DNA from: Daejeonella sp. JGW-45
Lineage (GTDB): Bacteria > Bacteroidota > Bacteroidia > Sphingobacteriales > Sphingobacteriaceae
Direction of reading: 5' to 3'
Assembly: GCF_029360805.1 (NCBI RefSeq)
Contig: NZ_JARKNC010000010.1
Location: 186,001 to 250,000 of the forward strand
DNA: 64,000 bases
This document shows positions 55,286 through 64,000 of this stretch, in pieces. The notes under the pieces were generated by a model, which worked only from the letters and a program-made list of their open reading frames with translations, was not told the origin of the DNA and made no database searches. The first letter of the stretch is position 1. Each line of letters opens with the position of its first letter. A program made the translations under genes and the position numbers.

Positions 55286-55970
55286 GAAAATTATATTTCA
55301 GGACTGGGGTATGCTGGATTACCAGGCCGCCTGGGATAAGCAGGAAAGTATTTTTGCTGCAACCATAGCGGCAAAGGTTACTAATCGAACTAACAATTCT
55401 GACAATCCGGTTCCCAACCATCTTATCTTCGTTGAGCACCCTCATGTCTATACGCTCGGCAAAAGCGGCCAGCCTGAGAACCTGCTGCTGGACGAGGCAG
55501 GCCTGCAGGAGAACGACGCCACCTATCACAAGATCAACCGGGGGGGCGACATTACGTATCACGGTCCCGGGCAAATAGTCGGCTACCCTATCCTCGATCT
55601 CGATAACTTCTTCACAGATATTAACCTTTACCTCCGCACCCTGGAGCAGGCTGTAATCGATACCCTTGCCTGGTACGGTATAGCGAGCGGTCGTTACCCC
55701 GGCTACACAGGAGTCTGGCTGGATGCGGATAACACTAAAGCCCGGAAGATCTGTGCGCTGGGTGTCAGATGCAGCCGCTGGGTAACCATGCACGGATTTG
55801 CCTTCAATGTGAATACCGATCTCGGCTATTTTAAGAATATTATACCATGCGGAATTGACGATAAAGACGTAACCTCAATGAAAAGGGAGCTGGGGAAGGA
55901 CGTTAATTTAGAAGAAGTTAAGACGGTCCTTTTCAACAATATAGTGAAGTTGTTTGAAATGCAGGCATAA
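55275..55970 (+). CDS. lipB: Octanoyltransferase LipB
   Basis: 231 residues. Moves octanoyl from carrier protein to lipoyl domains. Motifs: RGGDITYHGPGQIVGYPI, KICALGVRCSRWVTMHGFA with the catalytic Lys, and IIPCGIDDKDVTSM with the catalytic Cys. Start overlaps the PPTase stop region. It ends at a strong bidirectional terminator. Confidence 0.94.
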   Translation: MKNKKIIFQDWGMLDYQAAWDKQESIFAATIAAKVTNRTNNSDNPVPNHLIFVEHPHVYTLGKSGQPENLLLDEAGLQENDATYHKINRGGDITYHGPGQIVGYPILDLDNFFTDINLYLRTLEQAVIDTLAWYGIASGRYPGYTGVWLDADNTKARKICALGVRCSRWVTMHGFAFNVNTDLGYFKNIIPCGIDDKDVTSMKRELGKDVNLEEVKTVLFNNIVKLFEMQA

Positions 55971-55974
55971 TAAC

Positions 55975-56011
55975 AAAAAAGCCCTTCCTGGTTTAGGAAG
56001 GGCTTTTTTTC
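55975..56011. terminator. Bidirectional terminator between lipB and groEL
   Basis: Perfect 15-bp stem AAAAAAGCCCTTCCT / AGGAAGGGCTTTTTT with loop GGTTT, for both convergent genes. Confidence 0.9.
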
Positions 56012-56025
56012 TAAGCAAGGGTTTC

Positions 56026-57666
56026 TTACATCATTCCACCCATGCCGCCGCCACCCATTGGAGGCATACCTGCGCCACCTGCATTTTCTTCAGGATCATC
56101 AGCAAGTACAACTTCAGTAGTCAGAAGCATTGCGGCTATTGAAGCTGCATTTTCTAAGGCTACACGTCCAACTTTAGTCGGGTCAATTACGCCGGCACCG
56201 ATTAAGTTCTCATACACATCAGTGCGTGCATTGTAACCATAATCAGCTTTACCTTCTTTCACTTTTTGAACTACGATAGAACCTTCAATACCTGCGTTTT
56301 CACAGATCTGGCGTAACGGCTCTTCAATAGCTCTGCGGATGATCTGAATACCAGTGTTCTCATCATCGTTGTCGCCTTTAAGAGCAGCAAGAGATTCAAC
56401 TGCGCGGATGAAAGCAACACCACCGCCTGCAACGATACCTTCTTCGACAGCCGCACGGGTTGCATGTAAAGCATCATCAACACGGTCTTTCTTTTCTTTC
56501 ATCTCAACCTCAGTAGCTGCACCAACATATAGTACGGCAACACCGCCTGAAAGCTTAGCTAAACGCTCCTGTAATTTTTCTTTATCATAATCAGACGTAG
56601 TGGTTTCTACCTGTGCCTTGATCTGATTTACACGAGCCTTGATATCTTCTGATTTACCTGCACCGTTGATAACGATTGTGTTGTCTTTATCAACAACAAC
56701 CTTCTCAGCAGTACCCAGGTAAGTAAGGTCAGCATTTTCCAATTTATATCCTCTTTCTTCAGAGATAACTGTACCGCCAGTTAAGATAGCGATGTCCTCA
56801 AGCATTGCTTTACGACGGTCGCCGAATCCGGGAGCTTTAACAGCAGCTACTTTCAGCGAACCACGGATCTTATTAACTACAAGTGTAGCTAAAGCTTCTC
56901 CATCAAGGTCTTCAGCAATGATCAATAGTGGTTTTCCTGTCTGAACTTGTTTTTCCAATACCGGAAGAAGTTCTTTCATTGAAGAGATCTTCTTGTCGTA
57001 GATAAGAATGTATGGGTTCTCAAGCTCAACCTCCATCTTGTCGGCATTGGTAACAAAGTATGGAGATAAGTAACCACGGTCAAATTGCATACCTTCAACT
57101 GTTTTCACTTCAGTTTCAGTGCCTTTTGCTTCTTCTACAGTGATCACGCCATCTTTACCAACTTTTGCCATTGCATCAGCGATAAGAGTACCAATTACTT
57201 CGTCATTGTTAGCAGAGATAGAAGCAACTTGTTTGATCTTGTTGTTATCCTCACCAACTTTTTGAGACTGGCTCTTCAGGTTAGCAACAACGGCAGTAAC
57301 GGCTTTATCGATACCGCGTTTCAAATCCATCGGATTTGCTCCGGCAGCAACGTTCTTAATTCCGGCTGTAACGATAGCCTGAGCTAAAACAGTAGCAGTA
57401 GTTGTTCCGTCGCCTGCGATATCAGCAGTTTTAGAAGCTACTTCTTTAACCATTTGGGCACCCATGTTTTCAAGGGCATCCTTTAATTCGATTTCTTTAG
57501 CAACAGTTACGCCATCCTTGGTGATAGCTGGTGAACCGAATTTTTTATCAATAATTACGTTCCGGCCTTTAGGTCCTAAAGTTACTTTCACCGCATTTGC
57601 CAGAATATCCACGCCTCTTTTCAGAGCATCACGTGCTTCAACATTGTATTTAACTTGTTTCGACAT
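56026..57666 (-). CDS. groEL: Chaperonin GroEL
   Basis: 546-residue 60-kDa chaperonin. Early [28 protein letters not shown]-like ATP site ([15 protein letters not shown]), [12 protein letters not shown], and the Gly/Met-rich tail GGGGMGGMM all agree. It is the second gene of the groES-groEL pair, with 127 bp between them that holds a hairpin repeat. Confidence 0.98.
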   Translation of the reverse strand: MSKQVKYNVEARDALKRGVDILANAVKVTLGPKGRNVIIDKKFGSPAITKDGVTVAKEIELKDALENMGAQMVKEVASKTADIAGDGTTTATVLAQAIVTAGIKNVAAGANPMDLKRGIDKAVTAVVANLKSQSQKVGEDNNKIKQVASISANNDEVIGTLIADAMAKVGKDGVITVEEAKGTETEVKTVEGMQFDRGYLSPYFVTNADKMEVELENPYILIYDKKISSMKELLPVLEKQVQTGKPLLIIAEDLDGEALATLVVNKIRGSLKVAAVKAPGFGDRRKAMLEDIAILTGGTVISEERGYKLENADLTYLGTAEKVVVDKDNTIVINGAGKSEDIKARVNQIKAQVETTTSDYDKEKLQERLAKLSGGVAVLYVGAATEVEMKEKKDRVDDALHATRAAVEEGIVAGGGVAFIRAVESLAALKGDNDDENTGIQIIRRAIEEPLRQICENAGIEGSIVVQKVKEGKADYGYNARTDVYENLIGAGVIDPTKVGRVALENAASIAAMLLTTEVVLADDPEENAGGAGMPPMGGGGMGGMM

Positions 57667-57752
57667 TTTAAATGAGTTTAGATGTTGGAGTTTATCAAAT
57701 TAAGTTTGAAAAATCACTCCGGGTTTTAATGTTTATTGAGATGAGTTCTGAT

Positions 57753-57792
57753 GCCGGAAGCCTGATGTCAGACCTCGGACTTCCGTCTTCCA
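57753..57792. repeat. Hairpin-forming dispersed repeat between groES and groEL
   Basis: On the minus strand ACGGAAGTCC...GGCTTCCGGC with GAGGTCTGACATCA between: arms pair with one bulge. The GGAAGTCCGAGGTCTGACATCA style is typical of short dispersed repeats in Bacteroidota. It could change the ratio of groES to groEL transcript. Confidence 0.55.
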
Positions 57793-57793
57793 T

Positions 57794-58087
57794 TTATAGT
57801 GTTGCGAAAATATCAGCCTCACGCATGATCAGGTATTCTTTACCGTCGTGAGTGATTTCAGTACCAGCATACTTTCCGTATAACACTACGTCTCCTACTT
57901 TGTAGGCCATAGGGATTAAATTTCCAGTTTGCTCTGCATACTTTCCAGGACCTACAGCTACAACTGTTCCTTTTTGTGGTTTTTCTTTAGCAGTATCAGG
58001 AATATAAAGTCCTGATGCGGTTTTTTCTTCAGCAGGAGCAGCTTCTATAACTACCCGGTCTGCGCTAGGTTTGATATTTAATGCCAT
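57794..58087 (-). CDS. groES: Co-chaperonin GroES
   Basis: 97 residues: [40 protein letters not shown] and the end [14 protein letters not shown]. Closes the GroEL ring. Leads the groESL operon. No CIRCE element is seen upstream. Confidence 0.97.
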   Translation of the reverse strand: MALNIKPSADRVVIEAAPAEEKTASGLYIPDTAKEKPQKGTVVAVGPGKYAEQTGNLIPMAYKVGDVVLYGKYAGTEITHDGKEYLIMREADIFATL

Positions 58088-58146
58088 AGTTTAATTATGT
58101 ATTTATTTGATTGAATTTTATGTCTCTTGATCGTCACTAATTATGC

Positions 58147-58176
58147 CAAAGCATGAAGCCTGCAGATTCTTGTCAA
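58147..58176 (-). promoter_or_regulatory. Weak promoter-like pair before groES
   Basis: Minus strand: TTG (58174-58176) then 19 bp then ATGCTTTG (58147-58154). The -7 keeps TTTG but not the TA. Confidence 0.3.
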
Positions 58177-58261
58177 ATTTTCCTTTTTAATTATCGAACC
58201 CGCGATCTCTAACTATCTGCGGTGTCATGCTGTCAGTCAAATGTCAGGTTTTTGGCAATAA

Positions 58262-58288
58262 AAAAGGCCTCCCAAAAGGCGGCCTTTT
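58262..58288 (-). terminator. Terminator after secG
   Basis: AAAAGGCC / GGCCTTTT stem with inner CC/GG and AAAA loop, 21 bp beyond the secG stop. Confidence 0.75.
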
Positions 58289-58308
58289 CATAATATTTAA
58301 GTTATTTT

Positions 58309-58653
58309 TTATTTTTTGTTCGTATCAGCTGGCGCAGCCGGAAGCGGCAGGCTCGAAGGAGCTGCGACCGGAACCGCTGGTTTATTGATCTGGTCCTGGA
58401 TCTCTCTTCCTTCCTGATTAACAGCACCACCCTTATCTACAACTACGTTAACAAGCAGTGATAATACCATAAGGCTAACGGCAAGAACCCATGTTCCTTT
58501 CTCCAAAAAGTCTCCCGTGCGCTGTACACCCATAATATTATTAGATCCGGCAAACCCTGAAGACAGGCCGCCACCTTTAGGGTTTTGGATTAAAACGATC
58601 AGTACCAGTAAAACACAAACAATGATCGCCAGGATAACAATTGTATATAACAT
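58309..58653 (-). CDS. secG: Preprotein translocase subunit SecG
   Basis: 114 residues with two helices (YTIVILAIIVCVLLVLIVLI and WVLAVSLMVLSLLVNVVV) around the SecG loop QNPKGGGLSSGF. A Pro/Ala-rich tail of about 30 residues is common in Bacteroidota. Last gene of the miaB operon. Confidence 0.92.
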   Translation of the reverse strand: MLYTIVILAIIVCVLLVLIVLIQNPKGGGLSSGFAGSNNIMGVQRTGDFLEKGTWVLAVSLMVLSLLVNVVVDKGGAVNQEGREIQDQINKPAVPVAAPSSLPLPAAPADTNKK

Positions 58654-58659
58654 ATTTCT

Positions 58660-59931
58660 TTAATTTACTTTCTTTTCTAATTCACGAATTTGGTCGGCAA
58701 AGTACGGGCTTTTTTCCGGAAACTTCAAACTTAATTTTTTGTAAGTGTCAATAGCTTTGTGAAATAACATCTGATCTGTATAGATCTGAGCAAGCGTTTC
58801 CGAAACAAGGTCATTAGGATCCTCCGCACTTTTCCGCGCTTTGTTCTCCGTGTCCAGCTTATCAGAATTAGGCGCTTTGATCTGCGGCTCTTCCCGGAGG
58901 AACTTTTCAAGTATGTAATCCTCTTTTCGTTTTACCTGAAATGGCACGGTTCGCGGCGCATTTTCAAACTGATCAACCGGCGATTGCAGATGAAAGATGT
59001 TTTCGATTATCTGGCTGCTCAACTGATCCACGGTGTTCCTTTTAATGCTTTGGGTAGTATCCAACTGAAAGTTCACGTATGGCTGATAATTTTCCGTATG
59101 TTCTTTCCTGGTTTTATTGAGCCACCACAGGAACGAGTAAGGCATCTTATCATCGTCATACTTCGAAACCTTTTGCTGCTCTTCGGCATTGACGTTATGA
59201 GAGATGTTTTCCGCAATATCTGCTTCCGGGCGGAAAACATTCTCCGTTTGGTCAATAAGAGGCTCAGTGATCTCTTCTTCTTTCAGATAATCGGCAGGAA
59301 TAGCATGTTGCTTGATCAGGAGGTCCAGTTCATCTTCTTCGGAAGGTGCCGCTTCGGCTGCTGAAACAGGTGATTCTTTTTTAACATCGCTATCCGCCAG
59401 ATCTGCAGCCGGTTCGGGTTCAGGCTTTTCCTCCTTTTCAATCGGCGCATCATCAATTTCCGGCTGAAAGAGAACTTCGTTCTCAGGGCTTTCAGCTTCG
59501 GGACTTAAAATATGCTCAATATCCTCTAAGCCCCTGATTTCCTCAATCTGATCATCATCACCGTCCAGATCCTGCGGTACGATCGGCTCAGATGGATCCG
59601 GTTCAAAGAGCGTATCTTTGACGGGATCAGGATCCATGTTGCTTTTCTCTGGTTCGGCCAGAACCGGCGCCGGACTAACCTCCTCGCGCGTTTCCGCGCT
59701 CTTTAAACGTTCAGCATCTTCTATGAGCGTCCGCAGGATATTGCCATTGCCTGAATATAATGCGGCCCGGGCTAATGAACTTTCAAAATCTGCCGAATCT
59801 GCCTGGAGAAGCGAGCGGGAATAAAAGGCCCGGATCAGTTGTGAATAAGGATACTTCTCAATTAAACTCTCAAGCGCTTTTGAGTTATCAGCCTGTATGG
59901 CAGATGGATCATAAATAAGATCCGAAAACAT
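58660..59931 (-). CDS. TPR-like protein of unknown function
   Basis: 423 residues from the ATG at 59931; a TTG at 60015 inside lptE is unlikely. N-terminal helices (ALESLIEKYPYSQLIRAFYSR-like, TPR-like) and a C-terminal TPR (LVSETLAQIYTDQMLFHKAI, YKKLSLKFPEKSPYFADQI) flank a very acidic, Pro/Glu-rich linker (about 100-260). Cytoplasmic. Its constant place between lptE and secG suggests an envelope-linked scaffold (inference). Confidence 0.7.
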   Translation of the reverse strand: MFSDLIYDPSAIQADNSKALESLIEKYPYSQLIRAFYSRSLLQADSADFESSLARAALYSGNGNILRTLIEDAERLKSAETREEVSPAPVLAEPEKSNMDPDPVKDTLFEPDPSEPIVPQDLDGDDDQIEEIRGLEDIEHILSPEAESPENEVLFQPEIDDAPIEKEEKPEPEPAADLADSDVKKESPVSAAEAAPSEEDELDLLIKQHAIPADYLKEEEITEPLIDQTENVFRPEADIAENISHNVNAEEQQKVSKYDDDKMPYSFLWWLNKTRKEHTENYQPYVNFQLDTTQSIKRNTVDQLSSQIIENIFHLQSPVDQFENAPRTVPFQVKRKEDYILEKFLREEPQIKAPNSDKLDTENKARKSAEDPNDLVSETLAQIYTDQMLFHKAIDTYKKLSLKFPEKSPYFADQIRELEKKVN

Positions 59932-60001
59932 TTTTTTATTAAGCTCCTGAGAATTGTTCTGTTCCACTATGCTGTTCTGATTTTTGAAATCTAAAAATTT
60001 T

Positions 60002-60532
60002 TTACCAATTGGCAAAAGCCTTGTTAAAAATAAGCTCCGACAATTGCCGGTTAATAAGTGTGATCAGTTTTTGCTGCTGGGATTCTATGGAGCCCTGCGT
60101 TAAGCTGAATTCCTGGTTGGCAGAGAAGCTTTCTTCAAAACCAAGTTCGGGCTTAAGCGCATTGGTGTATTTTACGCTTACGGTTACGGTGATCCGTGTC
60201 AGCCCCGCGCGGTCGTTTCCCTGAATGGCTACCGGGCGCACTGAATAATCGGTTATCCGGCCCTCAAAGTTGGCGTCCGCCTCTGAGCGTATGATGCTGA
60301 GCCTCGACTGGTTCCTGATCCTTTCTTTCAAAGCCTCCGTAAACTGTGAGCTTAAGTAAGGGATCACCAATGTTGCATTATTCTCGAAGAACTGTACCGA
60401 AATAGTTTTCATTTCTTCAGGGATCGATGCACCTGTGAAGGTATACACACCACAGCCCTGGGCCAGGAATATCACGGGCAGCATGACGTAGATACAAGCG
60501 AGTTTAACACGTTTATACATCCTTAAAAACAT
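60002..60532 (-). CDS. lptE: LptE-family LPS assembly lipoprotein
   Basis: 176 residues with lipobox IFLAQGC and GVYTFTGASIPEEMKTISV after it, the Bacteroidota LptE pattern. It works with LptD in placing LPS in the outer membrane. Its ATG overlaps the previous stop (TAATG); a second Met at 60520 is also possible. Confidence 0.87.
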   Translation of the reverse strand: MFLRMYKRVKLACIYVMLPVIFLAQGCGVYTFTGASIPEEMKTISVQFFENNATLVIPYLSSQFTEALKERIRNQSRLSIIRSEADANFEGRITDYSVRPVAIQGNDRAGLTRITVTVSVKYTNALKPELGFEESFSANQEFSLTQGSIESQQQKLITLINRQLSELIFNKAFANW

Positions 60533-61761
60533 TAAAGTTCAAGTTCTTTGATTTTACGGTATAAGGTCCTTTCAGAGATCCCGAGCTCCCCGGCAGCCAG
60601 TTTACGTTTGCCCTTATGCTTCTTGAGCGCTTTTTTGATCAGGTCTGATTCTTTGTCGACGAGCGACAAAGATTCTTCCACTTCTTCGGCCTCATGGGTT
60701 ATTTCGTATGACTTATCATTCGGCTGATGGATCACCAGCTTATGAGGATCTGCCGGGTGATTGGCTGAAGGTAATTCTATATCCCGGTAAAGCTGGTTGA
60801 TCACCTGTTGATTTGAAGAAAAGTCGGCGGCATTGCCCCCATTCTGTATGATATCAGCAACCAGCTTTTTAAGGTCGGTCATGTCTTTTTTCATGTCAAA
60901 CAGAACCTTGTACAGGATATCCCTCTCCGAGAAATCATCCTTGTCGGGGTTATGTACACGCATCGGCAGCGTACTGCCAGCCTCTTTGGGAATATAGTTC
61001 AGCAGGCTCTGTGCGGTAAGATTTCTCTCCTTCTCCAGCACTGCGATCTGCTCGGCAATGTTTTTCAGCTGGCGTACGTTTCCCGGCCAGCTGTAATCCA
61101 TAAGTAATTGCTGTGCACTCTGGTCGAGCTGTACCGAAGGGCTGCGGTATTTATCTGTAAAGTCTGCAATGAATTTTCTGAACAGCAGATTGATGTCCTC
61201 TTTCCTTTCGCGCAAAGCGGGCACTTTAAGCGGTACAGTATTCAGCCGGTAGTAAAGATCCTCTCTGAACTTTCCGGCTATCACCGCATCAAAAACATCT
61301 TTGTTTGTCGCTGCTATTACCCTCACATTAGTCTTTTGTACCTTTGAAGATCCTACCCGGATGTACTCACCTGTTTCAAGAACCCTCAGCAGGCGGGCTT
61401 GTGTTCCGAGCGGCAATTCTGCCACCTCATCAAGAAATATCGTGCCACCGTCAACTACTTCAAAGTATCCTTTCCTGGCATCGGATGCGCCGGTGAATGA
61501 TCCTTTCTCGTGACCGAACAGTTCCGAGTCTATAGTTCCTTCCGGAATCGCACCGCAGTTAACCGCTATGAACGGCCCGTGCTTGCGGGCACTCATAGAA
61601 TGAATAATATGCGAAAAAACTTCTTTACCGCTTCCGCTTTCGCCGGTTATTAAAACTGAAATATCCGTTGGCGCAACCTGACGCGCTATATCAATAGCCC
61701 TGTTTAGGAGCGGCGAATTTCCAATTATTCCAAAACGGTTCTTTATGTCCTGAACGTCCAT
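60532..61761 (-). CDS. Sigma-54-dependent transcriptional activator without sensor domain
   Basis: 409 residues. The AAA+ domain starts almost at the N-terminus: Walker A GESGSGKE (40-47), the sigma-54 contact loop GSFTGA (87-92, Ser for the usual Ala) and GGTIFLDEVAEL. A linker of about 130 residues leads to a Fis-type HTH (KRKLAAGELGISERTLYRKI). No receiver or PAS domain, so control is probably by level or partner. It lies inside an envelope operon. Confidence 0.92.
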   Translation of the reverse strand: MDVQDIKNRFGIIGNSPLLNRAIDIARQVAPTDISVLITGESGSGKEVFSHIIHSMSARKHGPFIAVNCGAIPEGTIDSELFGHEKGSFTGASDARKGYFEVVDGGTIFLDEVAELPLGTQARLLRVLETGEYIRVGSSKVQKTNVRVIAATNKDVFDAVIAGKFREDLYYRLNTVPLKVPALRERKEDINLLFRKFIADFTDKYRSPSVQLDQSAQQLLMDYSWPGNVRQLKNIAEQIAVLEKERNLTAQSLLNYIPKEAGSTLPMRVHNPDKDDFSERDILYKVLFDMKKDMTDLKKLVADIIQNGGNAADFSSNQQVINQLYRDIELPSANHPADPHKLVIHQPNDKSYEITHEAEEVEESLSLVDKESDLIKKALKKHKGKRKLAAGELGISERTLYRKIKELEL

Positions 61762-61797
61762 TTTCTTATCTCCCTGGCTTATATAAGCCTCAATCTC

Positions 61798-63297
61798 TTA
61801 TTTAGTTGTCACTATTTTACCGATCAGTGTTGCCGGCGTACACCTCTCGATCATCACGTTTACATAATCTCCCGGTTTATGGTCGCCTGACACGGGAAAT
61901 ATCACTGTGATGTTATATTCTGTCTTGCCTGAAAAATCCAGGTCTGATTTCTTGGAAAGCCCGTCGATCAGTACCCTGTAGGTTTTACCAAGATGCTTCA
62001 GCAGGCGTTTATGCGACCCTTCCTGCTGCTTGGCAAGTACCTCATTAAAGCGGCGTGTTTTAACATCCTGCGGGATATCATCCTCAAAACGTTTTGCTGC
62101 CAGGGTTCCCGGCCGTTCTGAATAGGTATACATGTATGCAAAGTCATATTGCACATAATCCATCATGCTCAACGTATCCTGATGTTCTTCTTCAGTTTCT
62201 GTGCAGAAACCTATGATCACATCCGTGGAAATTGCACAATCAGGTATGATGCGTTTAATTGTATCAACACGCTCCAGGTACCATTCACGGGTATAAGTTC
62301 GGTTCATCAGATCGAGCACACGTGAATTTCCCGACTGCACCGGCAGGTGGATATGATTACAAATGTTATCATACTTCACCATGGTGTGCAGTACTTCGTC
62401 TGTTATATCTTTCGGATGCGACGTTGAAAAACGTACCCTCAAATCCGGGTCTATCTGGGCAACCATCTCCAGAAGCTGGGCGAAGTTTGTTGATTGCTGT
62501 GAATTGCCGGTTGCCAGCAGCTCTGCTGTAAGTTCTCCATTTTCTATCTCCTGTTCCCCATTCCCCGAACTCCATTTATACGAATCCACATTCTGCCCTA
62601 ATAAAGTAACCTCCTTATAGCCGTTATTAAAGAGCTCGGTTGCCTCCTGAACGATAGAGTAAGGGTCGCGGCTCCGTTCACGTCCGCGGGTAAAAGGAAC
62701 CACGCAGAAAGAACACATGTTGTCACAACCACGCATGATTGAAACAAATGCCGAGATGCCATTGCTGTTTAAACGTACCGGGCTGATATCAGCGTAGGTT
62801 TCCTCACGCGACAATAACACGTTCACAGCACGGCCGCCTTCATCCGCCTGGTTGATCAGGTTGGGAAGGTCGCGGTATGAATCCGGTCCGATAACGATAT
62901 CGACCAGCTTCTCTTCTTCCAAGAATTTAGATTTAAGCCGTTCCGCCATACACCCGAGTACGCCGATAGTCATCCCGGGGCTTTTTTTCTTGGCGGCGCC
63001 AAATTCTCTTAAACGGTTCCTGACCCGCTGCTCAGCATTGTCGCGGATCGAGCAGGTATTAATAAAGATAACATCAGCTTCTTTATATTGAGAAGTGGTC
63101 TCAAATCCCATATCAAGCATGATCGAAGCAACGATCTCGCTGTCTGCGAAGTTCATAGCACAACCATAGCTCTCTATGTAAAGCTTACGGCCTGTGTATT
63201 TCGCCGTTCGCTCAATCACTAAAGCTTCTCCCTGCCTGGATTCGTCATGAAGCGTGGGATGTAGAGTATCTTTAAAATCAGCTGGCCTGTCAAACAT
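61798..63297 (-). CDS. miaB: tRNA-2-methylthio-N6-dimethylallyladenosine synthase MiaB
   Basis: 499 residues. Methylthiolates i6A37 of tRNAs. UPF0004 domain ([43 protein letters not shown]), radical SAM Cys in [14 protein letters not shown] and a C-terminal TRAM domain. An extra 28 codons (62488-62571) follow QNVDSYKW and precede [13 protein letters not shown]; they are low-complexity and repeat-like. The gene is otherwise complete. It leads the operon to secG from a very good promoter. Confidence 0.95.
   Translation of the reverse strand: MFDRPADFKDTLHPTLHDESRQGEALVIERTAKYTGRKLYIESYGCAMNFADSEIVASIMLDMGFETTSQYKEADVIFINTCSIRDNAEQRVRNRLREFGAAKKKSPGMTIGVLGCMAERLKSKFLEEEKLVDIVIGPDSYRDLPNLINQADEGGRAVNVLLSREETYADISPVRLNSNGISAFVSIMRGCDNMCSFCVVPFTRGRERSRDPYSIVQEATELFNNGYKEVTLLGQNVDSYKWSSGNGEQEIENGELTAELLATGNSQQSTNFAQLLEMVAQIDPDLRVRFSTSHPKDITDEVLHTMVKYDNICNHIHLPVQSGNSRVLDLMNRTYTREWYLERVDTIKRIIPDCAISTDVIIGFCTETEEEHQDTLSMMDYVQYDFAYMYTYSERPGTLAAKRFEDDIPQDVKTRRFNEVLAKQQEGSHKRLLKHLGKTYRVLIDGLSKKSDLDFSGKTEYNITVIFPVSGDHKPGDYVNVMIERCTPATLIGKIVTTK
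62488..62571 (-). repeat. In-frame repeat-like insertion within miaB
   Basis: 84 bp, 28 codons. On the minus strand it contains GGGGAATGGGGAACAGG, like the GA-rich repeat at 49425-49457, then GGCAACCGGCAACTCACAG. The region lies in a variable loop of MiaB. Confidence 0.5.
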
Positions 63298-63318
63298 CTA
63301 TAAAACTATATTAAACCA

Positions 63319-63349
63319 CAAAATTACGAATTTTTCCCCTTAATGACAA
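63319..63349 (-). promoter_or_regulatory. Bacteroidota-type promoter of the miaB operon
   Basis: Minus strand TTG (63347-63349), 20 bp, TAATTTTG (63319-63326): exact -7 and correct spacing, 21 nt before the ATG. Confidence 0.7.
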
Positions 63350-63447
63350 TTTGGCAGTGATGGTTTTTGAATAAGATGACTAAATTGGGACTAAGAAATA
63401 AGCAGCAGGATACGATAATGCCTTATTATTAAACGTTTAGCAGATAT

Positions 63448-64000
63448 ATGGTGCAAAAAAGTTCAGGAATCAAAAAATGGAAGTGGCTTGTTTCTATTCT
63501 GTTGATCTCTTGTATCCTGATCACATCCTCGGCGATTTACCTCAACTACCGGTGGAAGCCTGTTCTGACCAGCAGGATAAAAAATGCAGTTGAAACGTCT
63601 ACAAACGGCTTGTACAGTATTGACTTCGAGAATATCCGCACCAATATGGTTACCGGAAGGATAAGCGTAGAGAATATTGTCTTCCTGCCCGATACCTCAA
63701 TCTTCGATAAGATGAGTGCAGATAGCCTGGCGCCAAGGCATCTTTACAAGGTTGAAGTGAACGAGCTTATACTTAAGCGGGTGCACCCCTGGAAAATCTA
63801 TTTCAATGGAATCCTGGAGATGGGTTCTGTGGTCATAGATAAACCGAAGCTGGAAATAATTTTTACGAACAGCAAAAGAAACAAAGCCACAGTCAAACCG
63901 GATGTCAGAACCGCCTGGCAGCGTCTTGCGCCGTATTTGCGGTCGCTGAAAGTCAAGGACATCACGTTCCAGGATGCCGACTTTCAATACGTTGACAAAA
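63448..64000 (+). CDS. AsmA-like membrane-anchored protein, N-terminal part (cut by window edge)
   Basis: 184 codons open from the ATG at 63448 to the window end. An N-terminal helix (WLVSILLISCILITSSAIYL) is followed by a beta-rich stretch (YSIDFENIRTNMVTGRISVE, ILKRVHPWKIYFNGILEMGS, KVKDITFQDADFQYV) with the pattern of AsmA/TamB-like long periplasmic proteins of Bacteroidota. The family members move or shield lipids at the envelope. Divergent from miaB. The rest lies outside. Confidence 0.65.
   Translation, partial: MVQKSSGIKKWKWLVSILLISCILITSSAIYLNYRWKPVLTSRIKNAVETSTNGLYSIDFENIRTNMVTGRISVENIVFLPDTSIFDKMSADSLAPRHLYKVEVNELILKRVHPWKIYFNGILEMGSVVIDKPKLEIIFTNSKRNKATVKPDVRTAWQRLAPYLRSLKVKDITFQDADFQYVDK

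Noticed and set aside
58088-58260. CIRCE heat-shock operator before groES
   Set aside because: No TTAGCACTC/GAGTGCTAA inverted repeat is found.
59932-60015. Longer start of the TPR-like gene
   Set aside because: The start would be TTG inside lptE; an ATG at 59931 with an A-rich leader is better.

Overview
The window looks like chromosomal DNA of a free-living member of the Bacteroidota, most likely the Sphingobacteriaceae (Pedobacter-like). Supporting features are two SusC/SusD outer-membrane nutrient uptake pairs, an orphan PorP/SprF (type IX secretion) protein, DUF3810, CvfB and multi-PAS kinases typical of that group, and several exact Bacteroidota-type -7 elements (TAnnTTTG). No phage, transposase or CRISPR array was seen. 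Almost all of the DNA is ordinary, densely packed chromosome.

Layout. 1-13.4 kb is an amino-sugar/glycan region: a nagB-type glucosamine-6-phosphate deaminase cut by the left edge, a SusC/SusD pair followed by an endonuclease/exonuclease/phosphatase-fold hydrolase, a DeoR-type regulator, a second SusC/SusD pair and a small outer-membrane barrel protein. A 13-bp sequence found at both ends of this block, with a variant beside the DeoR gene, suggests shared control. 13.4-21.2 kb holds a CsbD-like small protein, a C-terminal processing peptidase, a prolyl oligopeptidase, a scrambled tRNA-Asp locus with a GIY-YIG nuclease gene, tRNA-Asp, tRNA-Lys, prfA and lpxH. 21.3-23.6 kb has two metal-dependent-hydrolase-fold proteins and a Dabb protein. 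23.7-27.8 kb is a compact kaiC-kaiB-kaiB-histidine kinase operon with no kaiA.

28.4-35.5 kb has a DoxX-like membrane protein, a sugar-acid type MFS transporter with two secreted Gfo/Idh/MocA oxidoreductases, DUF3810, a MaoC hydratase and thioredoxin. 35.7-49.4 kb has a large multi-PAS kinase, a glucosaminidase, an unknown secreted protein, CvfB, Cu/Zn superoxide dismutase, a B12-binding radical SAM protein, an M28 peptidase, a CBM9-like protein, YdcF, PorP/SprF and ClpS. 49.5-56 kb has an SDR/enoyl-CoA hydratase pair, a macroglobulin/TonB-plug protein, dcd, a phosphopantetheinyl transferase and lipB. 56-63.3 kb has groEL/groES and the operon miaB - sigma-54 activator - lptE - TPR-like protein - secG. 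An AsmA-like gene runs off the right edge.

The most unusual features are: (i) the tRNA-Asp locus at 17.9-18.75 kb, where a 488-bp segment carrying a GIY-YIG gene splits a tRNA-Asp-like element between CTAA direct repeats, while an unsplit sister copy lies just downstream; (ii) the kaiA-less Kai operon; (iii) the shared 13-mer in the amino-sugar region; (iv) an in-frame 28-codon repeat-like insertion in miaB. All calls come from reading the sequence only; no database search was run.
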